A DNA stretch of 64,000 bases from the NCBI RefSeq assembly GCF_009389715.1, contig NC_052393.1, positions 6,543,501-6,607,500 of the forward strand. Direction: 5' to 3'. The position numbers were made by a program, and so were the translations under genes. Below, in pieces: positions 1 through 11,325 of the stretch; positions within the stretch are counted from its first letter, which is position 1, and every line of letters starts with the position of its first letter. The notes below the pieces were generated by a model. The model made no database searches and was not told the DNA's origin. It saw nothing but the letters and a program-made list of their open reading frames with translations. The stretch is from Phoenix dactylifera. Taxonomy: Eukaryota > Streptophyta > Magnoliopsida > Arecales > Arecaceae.

Positions 1-1
1 C

Positions 2-286
2 GCTGCGGGCCCGGTGATCGTCATCGCCGCCTCGTTCACCAACATCGCGTACGAGCGGCTCCCGCTCGAGGAGGAGGAGCCGCCACCGCAGATGCAACCA
101 CCTGCGTCCCAGGGGTCAGGCGGTGACGGCGGGAGCGGCGACGGCGGCGGCGGAGGGGGGAACCCGTTCCCTGACCCGTCCTCCGGGCTGCCCTTCTTCA
201 ATTTGCCGTTCAACATGGCCAATTGCCAGTTGCCGGTGGACGGGCACGGGTGGGCCGGAGGTGCGACCGGCCGGACCCCTTACTGA
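2..286 (+). CDS. AHL (AT-hook nuclear-localized) protein, clade A, C-terminal part
   Basis: This is the 3' end of a gene that begins before the window. The frame is open from base 2 (Ala-Ala-Gly-Pro-Val) to TGA at 284-286, about 94 residues. The first residues, GPVIVIAASFTNIAYERLPL, are the last strand of a PPC/DUF296 domain. A long Gly/Ser/Pro linker follows, then the tail LPFFNLPFNMANCQLPVDG, which is characteristic of clade A (single-exon, one AT-hook) AHL proteins. AHLs bind AT-rich DNA in the nucleus and form trimers through the PPC domain to regulate growth genes. The AT-hook lies outside the window. The GTG at base 14 is an internal Val, not a start. The family call is strong; the individual member cannot be named. 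Confidence 0.9.
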   Translation, partial: AAGPVIVIAASFTNIAYERLPLEEEEPPPQMQPPASQGSGGDGGSGDGGGGGGNPFPDPSSGLPFFNLPFNMANCQLPVDGHGWAGGATGRTPY

Positions 287-3200
287 TGGTGGTGTAACTG
301 TGAATCAAGAAATGATCTATTGGAGATTTGAGGACAAGGGAGATGACACCAGACATCGGATGGACCATTGGCTGCTGCAAAGGTTAGCATGCAAATTTGA
401 CGATATCCATGTACAATTAGCTTTTTGTTTGTTCTGATATTTTGGTCTCTTGGGCTTTCTGTTTCTACTGCTTCTATGTTTCATTTTTCTCGGTTTGCTG
501 TTGCTGCTGTTATAGAAACTCTCTCTTCATAAGCAATGGGTTTGAGGCCGCAGGCCTTGACACTTGTTTATTACTATCATCATCACCCTTATATGTCCAT
601 CATTTCTCCTCCTCTCCTTCCATTATCATCACCATCCAAATATATCCACCACTAGAATTCCCACTTCAACTTTCGTGTCTACATATTATTTTTGTGGTAA
701 ACTTCATGTCTACTTATCTATTTGGAGTTTGATGTGGGTTTCTCCGGGATTGTTTGGAGGGTGAAGTGCTACGCATGGGCTTCTATTACTAAAAAGAATA
801 GAGCAATACAATATAAGGAATGGAGAAACGAAGCAACAGGGATGTGGGAGGTTGAATTTTAGTAACATTGTAGAGATGTTTCAGTAAGACCAAAAGAATA
901 AAAACAAGTAGGACATGATGGGCTAGGGTTTCTTCTCTGGGAATTGAAACGGAGGTCTTAATTTAATCTCGCGTGTGCATGCCTTCGATAGAAAGAGCTC
1001 TTACTTTCTCGGAACAAGCTCCTGGGGAATCTTCACCCTCTCGCTCTCTATCTTTGCATCTGAAATATAAAATGTTGGTCTCCATGAAATCTTGGAGCAA
1101 GCACATTCAAAGATTCCTTTGGGTTGTGCATTGAAGGCAACAATGTCAAGAAAAAGTAAATGCTGGCTCCTATATTTATGCGATGTTTTCATTGTTTAGC
1201 TTATTTCGGTCATCTTCACTAGTAGACTAGCAGGAGTTTATATAGAAATGGGTTCATCATGTCACGTCATTTGCAACACCAAATGGTAAGTGATAATCAG
1301 CAAATTTGGTAGTAACAGTCACTAACTGAGCATGTCGAATCGCATGATTTGCACTTGGTTACATTGGTTGTTTTCTTCCTTCTGGTGCTGCCTCTTCTAC
1401 AATTAACGTGGTTTTTATGATTGCTTTGAGCTAAATCTTCATATCGTTTGCTTTAGATTTAGTGCATATACTAGGGTTTCATGAAGAAGGTCTTTGAATG
1501 CTTAAAATCATCACTTTCTGAACATTTCCATCTTCTTTTCTCTTTTTCTTTCCTTTTATCATCAAAATCACATAATGCTAAGGTTTTGAATAGTTGCACA
1601 TTCATGGAAGCAGCAGAGCTGTTTATGTTTACAAGTACTACCTTGGGGGAACAAAACAATCCATGCTTTGTAAGAGTCCTCTAAGCTTATTCTTCACCGG
1701 CCACAAAATGCATATTCTCCACAATTGTTTCCAATTAGTTGAACTGCATCAAAAGTAATTCGTCATCGAACTCTGTCAGCTAATTGGTATAGAATTTAGA
1801 AAATATTTATTAAGAGTTTGAGATTTTCCAAGTTGCAAACTATGTCTCTTCATAATCACTTTTAAGCTTTGATTCAGGTTGATCCCAAAGCTATTTGATG
1901 AAATCCATAAAGCGAAATCAAATGAAGTTTGAATAAATGCGAATGTCAAAAAAGTCCTGATATGTCAATAAACACCTTACCGTATTGTGGCATCTTTAAA
2001 TTTCAATATGGATAACTTGAGCCAGATGAGCAAATGTCTGATTGTACAGCAATAATAACAAAAAAATAACCATTACCAAGCTGTTAATATGGATCCATTT
2101 GGGCTTGTACTTGATTTCTTATGCTTTGAAACTTGTCATTTGTAGTCTAGAAAGTTTTTTCTTCACAATATTTCAGGTATTTTAGCTCATGCTATTCGTG
2201 ATATGGTTTGTGAACATTTGAACTATCGTTGTTGGTTCAGTCTGGTTGTGCCTTTTTCACATTCAGTAGTCTGTGTTGGATCAATCTGAATTTCTATTCT
2301 ACTTGACTGTTTATTTATAGCATAAGGGAAGTTGTTCATATCTATTAAGATTTGGTCTTATCACAATCTCATACTGAATACTTCCTCACTGGAGGGACTG
2401 TAAATATTGCTGGTAGAACATGATAATCTTCACAGAATGCTGACTTAGCTATTTTTGAAGAAGGGGTAATTAACATCAATTGATTACTGGCATGATCGAT
2501 TATTACACCTCTATCACTGATTCCATTGGTCTTAAATTATTTTTGATTCTCTAGGAAAAATAACTTGTCGAAGTCCTGAAGTCGTCCCCACACACTCATG
2601 AACACAATCTATGCTTGTCTCCGCGTTGTAAGACCGATAGATACAGATATGAATATAGATACATAGACATAAATACAAGTCATAGAAGCAACTAAGAGCA
2701 GTTTTTCTCTTCAAATGACCACATAGAAAATATTATCATTGTTTGGCGTCATATAAAATTAAAACCCAAGCAAGTTGTTTAAGAGTTTTAATTAATTAAA
2801 TAAATGATTGCCACCACATTTATGCATCGATATGATAATAATCACATAAACTAATTACTTTCCAGATGAATAGCAGTTGATGAATTGTGAAGCAAAATGT
2901 ATATTCATTGTGAGGACTCCTGAGTTGGGAAGATATCTGATGCTTTGCATCAGTTGTTTAAAAATAATCGCATGATGGAATAAGTTTGATTCCCTTCAAA
3001 CACTTTCGATAAGTAGATGAATACGGAAACGAAAATAACTTGGGACAATTAAATGCTTGCCATTTGAACATTCTCAACAAAACATTAATGGGAGATCAGT
3101 TATCTTAAGAAATATATCCTCCATCTCTCATAGAAAGGAATTTATCTTCCACCAGGTTTTTCGCTACATCCACTTCATCTTGTTAGTTGCTCAATAGACA

Positions 3201-5018
3201 AATGGATCTTTATACTTTGAAGCGGTACAGCTTTTAACTCATTCCACTGGCTACACATGTTTCTCCAAAAATAAAACTTACAAATATCTGGATATAAAGA
3301 GACGAGATTTAGTAGAATCAGTTCGCATGGAAATGATCTAGACCAAAGTTTGAAGCAAATCTAGTTAGTTCTATGTCACTGTAAATTTAAATTAACTTTG
3401 TTATGATTAAATTCAAAAATTTCAGTGAAAAACACCATTGAAGATGCATGTGTTTGCTGCATAAATTCGTAGTTTGCCAGATCCAACGGTATTTCCTAAA
3501 CTAGCTATTTTGATCTCCTTGAGTTAAAGGCAATATAACCTATGTGGGATAAGGTCTTTTGAGTACTAACCATGCACTCCCTATGAAAAGGAAGCAATAT
3601 TATGATAATGCCATAATCTATATTTATCATGTCTCTTGCCTTCTGTTGTGATCTCCTACTATGGGGATTGGGGAGTGACTAATTAAGCATATGACTTCAG
3701 CTATGTGTCCTGTGGGCTTTGGACTCCATTTTCTTTATCCACTGTCGTTTCATGGTATAAATATTTCGAAGTACATAAGGAGGCATTAAGCTGGACAAAA
3801 TGGACACCATGAAGCTTTACTGCCTAGCTAGTGTACTGGGGAAATATTGGCTCGTAAGCGATGCAATTTAGTTTATTCAATTCAGTATTGATTAACTACG
3901 TTTCATGGTTGAACAGTATTCCGCTCAATAAAGTTTTATTTGCTGAAGGGTTCATCCTAAACAAGCTTGACAATCCTATATGAATTCTGATTCTGATGAA
4001 GTGAGAAAAGATTATCCACTTATGACAATTTTTATTGATTATTCTACTTTTTTTCTCTTTGGATATTTCCAGTCTGTTGCAGCAGTGGCTCTCCCATAGG
4101 GGTTTCAATATGTGGAGATCCAATTTTTGGACAGGACATGGTCTTGTTTTAATTTCTTTCTATCTTTTGAAAAATTTAGAGATTCAAAGGAGGGGTATAA
4201 TATCCATGCCGAAAGCAACTTCCTAAAATTGAATGCAGTCGATAGTGGAATCAAAATTTGTGAAGCAATACTATGTTTCTTTCGTTCATCAAGCATCTCA
4301 CCTTTTGGGGAGATACAATTTATTCTACATGTCTTGATGGTGCTGCCTAACAAAAAACAAACGTTTAAAGAACCTCATCACATATGGTCGGTTATATAGA
4401 AAAGTAGCTTCAGGCTTCTTCTCATTAGTAGTTCCATGATTTTTGCCTTGCCTTCACTTTTCCTAACTTAACAAATCCTGGCGTCCTCATCAAACTGCTG
4501 TTCGCGTGGCCAAAGCATCTCATATAATTCCAGTGATTGTGCAATGGTCATCAGGAGAAAATGCATGCCATAACAAATGTACTCATAAAGCTTAAAGTTG
4601 TTTATGCTGTGGGAATCCTCCATCAAATGAGTTAGTTGCTTCCCAAACTATGGTCATAGTTGTAGTCCTCTATTCGGTTTGATTTTTGATATAATTGCTT
4701 AATTCAACCTATAGTCATAGTCGTAGTCCTCTATTTAATTGGTTTGATTTCTGATATAATTGCTTAATTCTTTACATACACTAAATATTCTCCTTAGTTT
4801 TTTTCTTTAATAATGTGACATGTTCTGCTTAAACTTAATATCAATCTACTTTTCTGATAGCGATATTTATTTTTCTGTAGAAGGGACATCGCAACATTTC
4901 TCAAACATGTGCATATCCACATTTTTATAGATGCTGACCGCTAGACTATCTGTTTGTCCAAATAAGTATGAGAATATCGTAGCGAAATAGCAATAATCCT
5001 TTCCAATTTACCTCACAT
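287..5018. other. 3' UTR and intergenic DNA, no gene seen
   Basis: The first few hundred bases are presumably the 3' UTR of the AHL gene; an AATAAA-like motif occurs near 897. The remainder is AT-rich with short open frames in all phases. None shows a family signature or plausible splice structure. A 61-bp tandem duplication at 4650-4771 is listed separately. Confidence 0.5.
4650..4771. repeat. Tandem duplication, two units of about 61 bp
   Basis: Units starting at about 4650 and 4711 both read as a TAGTCATAG/TGGTCATAG block, then GTAGTCCTCTATT, then GATATAATTGCTTAATTC. They differ by a few substitutions and a small indel. No function is apparent. Confidence 0.8.
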
Positions 5019-6428
5019 CTAGATCACATAACAAGCATTTGGGTTTTCAGCACTAAACCACTCAAGTTTATGTGTGCAGTGGCAGGGCCGGCTTGGGCCT
5101 TAGGTGACTGAGGCGGTCGCCTAAGGCCCCCGTCCCATGGAAGGCCCCCACCCCACGGTCCCCACTCCCCACCGCATAGTTTTTTTTTTATTTAATCCAG
5201 AGCCAGAAGATAGCCTTCAGCCTTTCGGAAAGACCCTTTCCCATCCGATAGCTGGAGTCATAGGCTTGTAGCTGGGCATTGAGCAGTGGGCGACGGCTAC
5301 CAGTACCGGGCTGCTACGCCGCTACAGTGCATCCGGCATCCCCTTCGGCCCTTCGGCTACGACAGTGACAAATGATAGGCAACGGGCATTTCCTCCCTCC
5401 TTCTCTCCCCCCCTTCTCAGTTCTCTGCCGTGCTTTCTTTTTTATTGCTGAACCAGTGAACCTTCTCCCAAATCCCAATCTTCCGTTCTCCGGTTCTCGG
5501 CAGACTCGCAGCACCGCTCCTCGTCGTCCTCGGCTCCTCCGAGGCTCTGAGCCTCCGACCCTTCGGTCTCCGGCCTCCTCGGCTAATCGGCTCTGCTCTA
5601 AAGTCCACCGTCCTCGGTGGCTCGGTCCTCCTCCTCCGGCTCCAACTCCAAGAAGGCAGAACCCGGCGAGTGGCGAGCCGCCGGCCGGATCTCCTCTCCA
5701 GCTCTTGGACCGCCGGCCGGATCTCCTCTCCTGGCCGACGTCGCCGTCCTCGGCTCCTGTCCTCCAACCTCCGGGCCTCCGGCCGACGGAAGACCCAGCG
5801 AGTGGCGAGTCGCCGGCCGGATCTCCTCTGAGAGGAGTCCTCTCCAGCTCTCCTCGCCGTCCTCGCCATCCTCGCCATCCTCGGCTCCTCCGAGCTCCGC
5901 CGCTCCGGCCTCCTCCGCTCCTCGGCACTCAGCAGCTCGGCTCGCTCGGTCGCTCCAAGGACCAAAGTCCACCATCCTCCGTTGGACACTTGGACCGTGA
6001 GCATCCCACCGAATCACTGATCCCAAATTCCCAATTCCCAGGCAGTGGTGACCGGTGAGATATGAGAATCTAATCCACCGTATCTCCTCTGTTAGCTTCT
6101 AGGCTAGTTTACTAATTAATCTTTTGGTCCAATTAATTTTTATTTAATCAAGTTAGAGACATTATAATTGATTTTTTTTTGGGTTCAAATGTAGGTTGGT
6201 TGTGACTTATGACTTCGGCGGTTCAGCCTCTTCTCGCCGTCGAGTTCGGCACTATTCGGCCTCTTCTCGACATAATTAAGTTCGGCACTACTTGTCGGGA
6301 TCCGAGTTTGTTTTTCTTGACACAATCAAGTTTTTTATATTTTAATTTATTTGTGATGTTTTTTTAATTGCTTAGTTTGATAATATTATTTATATATTAA
6401 AATGTCTAATAGAAAATATGACTGTGGG

Positions 6429-7531
6429 TGTGAGGCCCAATAGTCCCACATCGGAAAGATTCGTTCCAGAGCCTGGGCATATGAGGCGGGTGTCTCCTAA
6501 TCCTGCAGACACGTTTTGGGTGGAAAACAAAATCGGGGAGGGGTGAAGGACGCTTGCGTGAAGCCCCAGAACCGGACAATATCTGGCAGGGGAGCCCCGT
6601 GTTCCCCCCTCATGTGGCCCCCACGTGGGCACTGGGTGCCTCACGTGCTCCGCGCAGAGGCGGGGGCGTGACATTTGGTATCAGAGCCGAGGACGGCTCT
6701 TGTCCGATGGTGTGAAGGGTGTGAGGCCCAATAGTCCCACATCGGAAAGATTCGTTCCAGAGCCTGGGCATATGAGGCGGGTGTCTCCTAATCCTGCAGA
6801 CGCGTTTTGGGTGGAAAACAAAACCGGGGAGGGGTGAAGGACGCTTGCGTGAAGCCCCAGAACCGGACAATATCTGGCAGGGGAGCCCCGTGTTCCCCCC
6901 TCATGTGGCCTCCACGTGGGCACTGGGTGCCTCACGTGCTCCGCGCAGAGGCGGGGGCGTGACAGAGGCACGTGAGGCACCCAGTGCCCATGTGGGGGCC
7001 ACATGAGGGGGGAACACGGGGCTCCCCTGCCAGATATTGTCCGATTCTGGGGCTTCACGCAAGCGTCCTTCACCCCTTCCCGGTTTTGTTTTCCACCCAA
7101 AACGCGTCTTGGGGTGAAGGACGCTTGCGTGAAGCCCCAGAACCGGACAATATCTGGCAGGGGAGCCCCGCGGTTCCCCCTCATGTGGCCCCCACATGGG
7201 CACTAGGTGCCTCACGTGCCTCGCGCAGGCGGGGGCGTGACATTTGGTATCAGAGCCGAGGACGGCTCTTGTCCGATGGTGGGAAGGGTGTGAGGCCCAA
7301 TAGTCCCACATCGGAAAGATTCGTTCCAGAGCCTGGGCATATGAGGCGGGTGTCTCCTAATCCTGCAGACGCGTTTTGGGTGGAAAACAAAACCGGGGAG
7401 GGGTGAAGGACGCTTGCGTGAAGCCCCAGAACCGGACAATATCTGGCAGGGGAGCCCCGCGGTTCCCCCTCATGTGGCCCCCACGTGGGCACTAGGTGCC
7501 TCACGTGCCTCGCGCAGGCGGGGGCGTGACA
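6429..7531 (+). mobile_element. Nested TRIM array (LTR-mini-internal-LTR units plus an inverted piece)
   Basis: The array lies inside the hAT element and is flanked by the 5-bp duplication GTGGG (6424-6428 and 7532-7536). LTRs of about 245 bp begin TGTGAGGCCC and end GGGGCGTGACA. They occupy 6429-6673, 6720-6964, a 5'-truncated copy at about 7110-7242, and 7289-7531. Between paired LTRs lie only 46 bp (6674-6719 and 7243-7288). These begin with a primer-binding site complementary to initiator Met tRNA (TGGTATCAGAGCC) and end in a short purine run. Segment 6965 to about 7108 is a partial LTR in inverted orientation, forming a large hairpin with the LTR before it. No protein is encoded. Confidence 0.9.
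6676..6688 (+). other. tRNA-iMet primer-binding site of the TRIM
   Basis: TGGTATCAGAGCC lies 2 bp after the end of the first TRIM LTR. It is the standard plant retroelement primer-binding site. The same motif recurs after the third LTR at about 7245. Confidence 0.85.
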
Positions 7532-8594
7532 GTGGGTATGAAAAACTCAAAAAAAAAAAATCGATAAAGGCCTCTTCTAATGAGTTCGCTTAGGCCCCCA
7601 AATGTATTTTTAAACATTTTTATACTTATTAAAAAAATTTATTATTTAAATAATAATAATAAAAAGGCCTCTTCCAATGAGTTCGCCTTAGGCCTCCAAA
7701 TGTATTGGGCCGCCCCTGTGCAGTGGATGAAGGGACAACTATATCCTTACTCTTCACTTCCTCTTTCTGCTTAACCATTTCTACTCTTTCTTTCCATCCT
7801 TCAATTCAACTTTCTTTTTTTTCCTCTTCCTTTTCGACCTTCTAATCGATCTCTTGAGGTACAACTACTCCATGCTTGCGTGTCTTCTTGCGAATGTATT
7901 CAATCAACTTCTTTTCCTCTAGGTGCCAACCCCAGTGCAAGTCTGCGCATCTCAATTCATTTTAACAGTGTGAACACCTGTTTTATCAACCACAAGAACT
8001 AGAAATCATTTAGCAGATCATTATAAGATGGTGATTTTAAAAAAAATCCACACCTTTGAGTTTTAGCAATTTCATCTGAAGGTCGTATTCACAGTTCTTA
8101 CAGTGAATGTGAACGTTTATGACTGTCCTTTTCACGGCCTCCTGGGATGAGTGTAAACATTGGCTCATCCTCCTCCTTGGCTTGGGTGATATCAGCATAA
8201 GTTTCTTCCTGGTCTTCTTTTCTATTCGTTTGTGAATATTCCCAGGGTTGAACACGCCCTTCACCGAAATCTTTCCTGTCGACTTCGATATCCGCCTTAC
8301 GAACTCCTGTTAAATAAAATTACAAGGTTAGCGTGCCCGTTACACCTTTAAGAACTATTATTTACAGTATTGCATCCAAACGACTCAAATTAAGCTGATC
8401 ATTGAGATAGCCATGACAAAGGAAGGTACAGATGTTAAGTTCAGTCATCTAAACTCACCATGGGTTCTTATGATTGTCTTCGCAACTGCGTGATATCATT
8501 CCTTGCAATGGAGGTGGAGTTTATAAACGGCAGTGATTATGTCCTCGCTCTTCTCCTTCTCCACAACCACTTCTTTCTTCTCACTTGCAACCAT

Positions 8595-8900
8595 TTGAAC
8601 CAAAACCAAAACAAAGGGTGAAGAGAACTCAAAGGGAAGGGAGAGCCACTACAATTGATTCATAAACAAGAAAAGGGCATGCATGGATGCCAACCTCTGT
8701 GGAAGAATGTTTTGCTCTTTCCATTGGACCACAATTCTCTATTGGAGGACTTGAAATCGACCATTTCTTCGGCAATTTCACAGGTACAACTTGATACGGT
8801 GTTACAATGTGCGAGTCCACTACAAGATTTTACGAGAGCATTGATGGTCATCATTGTGCTGGGACGATGCATCGATGAGGTCGTTGAATCATTTCATAAC
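8595..8900. other. Upstream flank of the HIPP pseudogene, nothing identified
   Basis: This would be the promoter side of the minus-strand HIPP pseudogene. Open frames here on either strand have no recognisable domain and run into the neighbouring TRIM LTR. Confidence 0.4.
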
Positions 8901-9337
8901 TGTGGAGATTCGTGCGAATATATTTTTTAATCCCACATCAATTATGCACTAGGTAGATCTTAAATATTTAGATAGGACCAAAAATTTCGATTAATATCTT
9001 TAGATAGCCTTTTTGGATAAAATCTTAGTTGTGATAAATGTTATCAGAACGGATCCGACCCATGACCTATATGGAATAGGAGATACTATAGCATCGGTTT
9101 ATGAGGGTTGATCATGAGCCGATCGTGATACTTGTTATTAGTTTTGAATAGATTTAGATCATTGGCCTAGTGAGGGTGCTGGGATTTAAATGGGAAAAGC
9201 ATATGAGGATTCATGCGGGTGTATATTTAATGCACATTGGTTATGTATTGGGTAGATCTTAGGTACTTGCACAAGGCCAAGAAATTCAAATAATATTTTT
9301 TAGTTAGTCTTTTTGAACGAGGCCCTAAACTGTGACA
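8901..9337 (+). mobile_element. Diverged TRIM element, plus orientation
   Basis: Two degenerate LTRs, 8901-9036 and 9202-9337, share the order GAGGATTC-like start, GGGTAGATCTTA-like middle and TTTTTGGA/TTTTTGAA near the end. After the first LTR comes a decayed primer-binding site (TTATCAGAAC in place of GGTATCAGAGC). The internal part, including GCCGATCGTG and TTTGAATAGATTT blocks, matches the TRIM at 49277-49713 read on its minus strand. No clear target-site duplication remains, so this is an old insertion. Confidence 0.75.
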
Positions 9338-9534
9338 GTAGCAAACCTTAGAATTTTTATTTTTTTAACTCTTTCCAAGTACATTGAACAATTTTTTTTT
9401 CTGGTAAGCAAAATGATCAAAACTTTTAGATGGAATTGACAACTTGCACTTTATAATGTATATAAGTTGGGGGTTATCCCAGTGTTCATGTGGCTAATTA
9501 GGGTGCAAGTGGCTCTCCCTTCCTTTATCCTTTT

Positions 9535-9595
<61 letters not shown>

Positions 9596-9788
9596 CTCGT
9601 AGTATTTTTTGGCAGAGAAAATTCTTACTTAATGCCTAATTAGAAAATGAATGATGCAATATTTTCCAAAAATGAATTATTTGCACTTTCCAATTTATGC
9701 ACTGGCAAGGTGATTGAGAGCAGTATGAAACTTCAGACTTTGCTCCAGGACTAATTGATGACTACCAAGCTAATTTGTTCTCATCGTT
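9338..9788. other. Intergenic DNA with a (TA)n microsatellite
   Basis: A pure TA dinucleotide run of about 50 bp occupies roughly 9538-9591. I see no gene or other element here. Confidence 0.7.
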
Positions 9789-10376
9789 TGTCATGCTCCG
9801 AACCCAAAATTCAGATCTGGCACGCAATACGGCCACACACTTCCTAGAGCAGAGCCTTAAAGAATATGCAAGGCCTAAAAATATATTACAATCTCAATGT
9901 CCGTAATCAACAATAATCACAATTCATACCAAATGATAAAGTTGGTCTAATTACAAAATTTGATAATCCAACTAGTATCAGTGATGCTCTATCTAATCAT
10001 TCCCTCAGCCTATGATCTCAACTATATCTATATACTATGCAACCTGAAACACTGAAAAGAGAAAGAAGAAGGGGTTGTGAGCTTTACAATCCAGTAAGAA
10101 TCTCCACACATTCACACCAACACAATAATACCATAAGTTTGAAAACCATAAGAAATTGTTGCACACAACATGAAATCACAAACCAACTTTCAATAATGCT
10201 TGAATAATTAGTATAAATATATACATCAAAGATCAATAGAAATCCATCCTCCCAAGAATGATATAGCATACAATATCTCATCACTTTTTAATAGTATTTT
10301 CAATGCTTTTCATTCCATTTCTTTTTAACTTGACCCAGATAAATTATTTTTTTAACTTTGGGCTAATTTTCGGTCA

Positions 10377-10628
10377 CATTTTCAGCCCGTGACGGGGCAA
10401 CCAACAGTATCGCATTTTCAGCCTGTGATAGGATAACAAATAGTATCACATTTTCAGTCTATGATGAGGCAACCAGTAGTATCACATTTCTAGCCTGTGA
10501 TGGGGCAAACAACAGTTTCATATTTCTAGCCTATGACGGGGCAAACAATAGTTTCACATTTCTAACCAATAATGGGGCAAATAGTTGTTTTATATTTTTA
10601 ACCTATGACGGGGCAACCAATGATAATG
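10377..10628 (+). repeat. 36-bp minisatellite, about seven units
   Basis: The repeated core is CATTTTCAGCC(C/T)GTGA followed by GGGGCAACCAACAGTATC, with 10-30 percent variation between units. A lone further unit (TTTTTCACCCGTGATAGGGC) occurs near 10730. The array lies inside the solo LTR. Spacers and repeats are not distinct, so it is not a CRISPR-like structure. Confidence 0.85.
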
Positions 10629-11325
10629 AGACGAATCCGAAGTCTTTGTTTATTTAATCAAGTTCACATCCACACATCAATTTCTTTTTAAACATTTTTT
10701 TTTGGCGTTAAACTAACCACAGTCACGTTTTTCACCCGTGATAGGGCAATCAATATAACATGGTTAGTCCAAAGCACGACATCCATTAGTCCAATTATGT
10801 AAATATAAATTATGCTCATATATGCATCCATCATACTATCAATTACAATCATACATGATTAAAATATGATTTGATACAAAAACCATCATAAAGCTACTAT
10901 TACTTTTTATATATCTGAATCATTAGCATATCATACATATATAAGTACAAAAACATCTATACCATGTAGACCGGTGTACAAGGATTCTTACCTCTTTGCT
11001 GGCAATCCAGACAGATTGATCACTTACCCACACCGTAATCTACGAACCGAGGTGCGCAAAATCCTACTCAATGTCCTCTTATCCAAAAGATTGTTCTCCT
11101 ACATAATCAAGTTAACATTAAATATTACCTAAGGTATCCGACAATCTAGAATCCTCTACTGATCCACTAAAGGGGTCCACCATCACGTAGTAATCTGGGA
11201 CTATGCAACAACTCTCTCAACTAACGATTTTTGTAGACGGATAGGGTGGACTAGGTAGCAGCGTCCGATGATGTAGGTCGGTCCGCTCTGGCAATCAAAC
11301 CAATCAACTCATAAAACAAGAATCA

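Larger units (their letters stand above)
5083..7718. mobile_element. Non-autonomous hAT transposon
   Basis: The element starts CAGGGCCGGC and ends GGGCCGCCCCTG, which is an imperfect terminal inverted repeat of the hAT type. It is flanked by a perfect 8-bp target-site duplication, TGCAGTGG (5075-5082 and 7719-7726). It carries no transposase. Inside are a GC-rich segment (about 5280-6060) with several copies of a CGGCCGGATCTCCTCTC motif, a nested TRIM array (6429-7531), and a direct repeat of the AATGAGTTCGC...AAATGTATT block near both 7580 and 7675. It interrupts the last exon of the HIPP pseudogene. The long open frames in the GC-rich segment are composition artefacts. Confidence 0.92.
5019..8594 (-). 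pseudogene. HIPP-like (two HMA domains, CaaX) pseudogene split by a hAT element
   Basis: Reading the minus strand, homology gives exon 1 at 8594-8459, exon 2 at 8306-8054 and exon 3 from 7977 to the element, resuming at 5082-5019. Exon 1 starts MVASEKKEVV and enters a heavy-metal-associated domain (VYKLHLHCKE). The second Cys of the CxxC pair is a TGA stop. Exon 2 contains ISVKGVFNPGNIHKRIEKK after a +1 frameshift, then a second HMA domain with an intact CxxC (VHIHCKNCEYD). Exon 3 has KKLIEYIRKKTRKHGVVV plus further in-frame stops. Beyond the hAT insertion the last codons read FSAENPNACYVI-stop, the usual HIPP tail with prenylation box CYVI. Intron borders GT/AG are still visible. Living relatives bind metals through HMA domains and attach to membranes by the prenyl group. 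Several stops and a frameshift make this a clear pseudogene. Confidence 0.85.

Noticed and set aside
4035..4399. Frames of 63-95 codons on both strands
   Set aside because: Composition and overlap are those of random AT-rich DNA; no family motif was found.
5314..6058. Long open frames on both strands, up to 228 codons
   Set aside because: They lie in the GC-rich, internally repeated part of the hAT element, are open in several frames at once and show only Pro/Arg/Ser-rich low complexity.
6390..7504. Many overlapping frames of 60-167 codons
   Set aside because: They are translations of the repeated TRIM LTRs; the same peptides recur in both orientations because the DNA is repeated.
8655..8930. 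91-codon plus-strand frame
   Set aside because: It has no recognisable domain, overlaps a minus-strand frame and ends inside a TRIM LTR.
10377..10628. Regular repeats that could suggest a CRISPR-like array
   Set aside because: The repeats are contiguous without unique spacers and lie in a plant solo LTR; it is a minisatellite.
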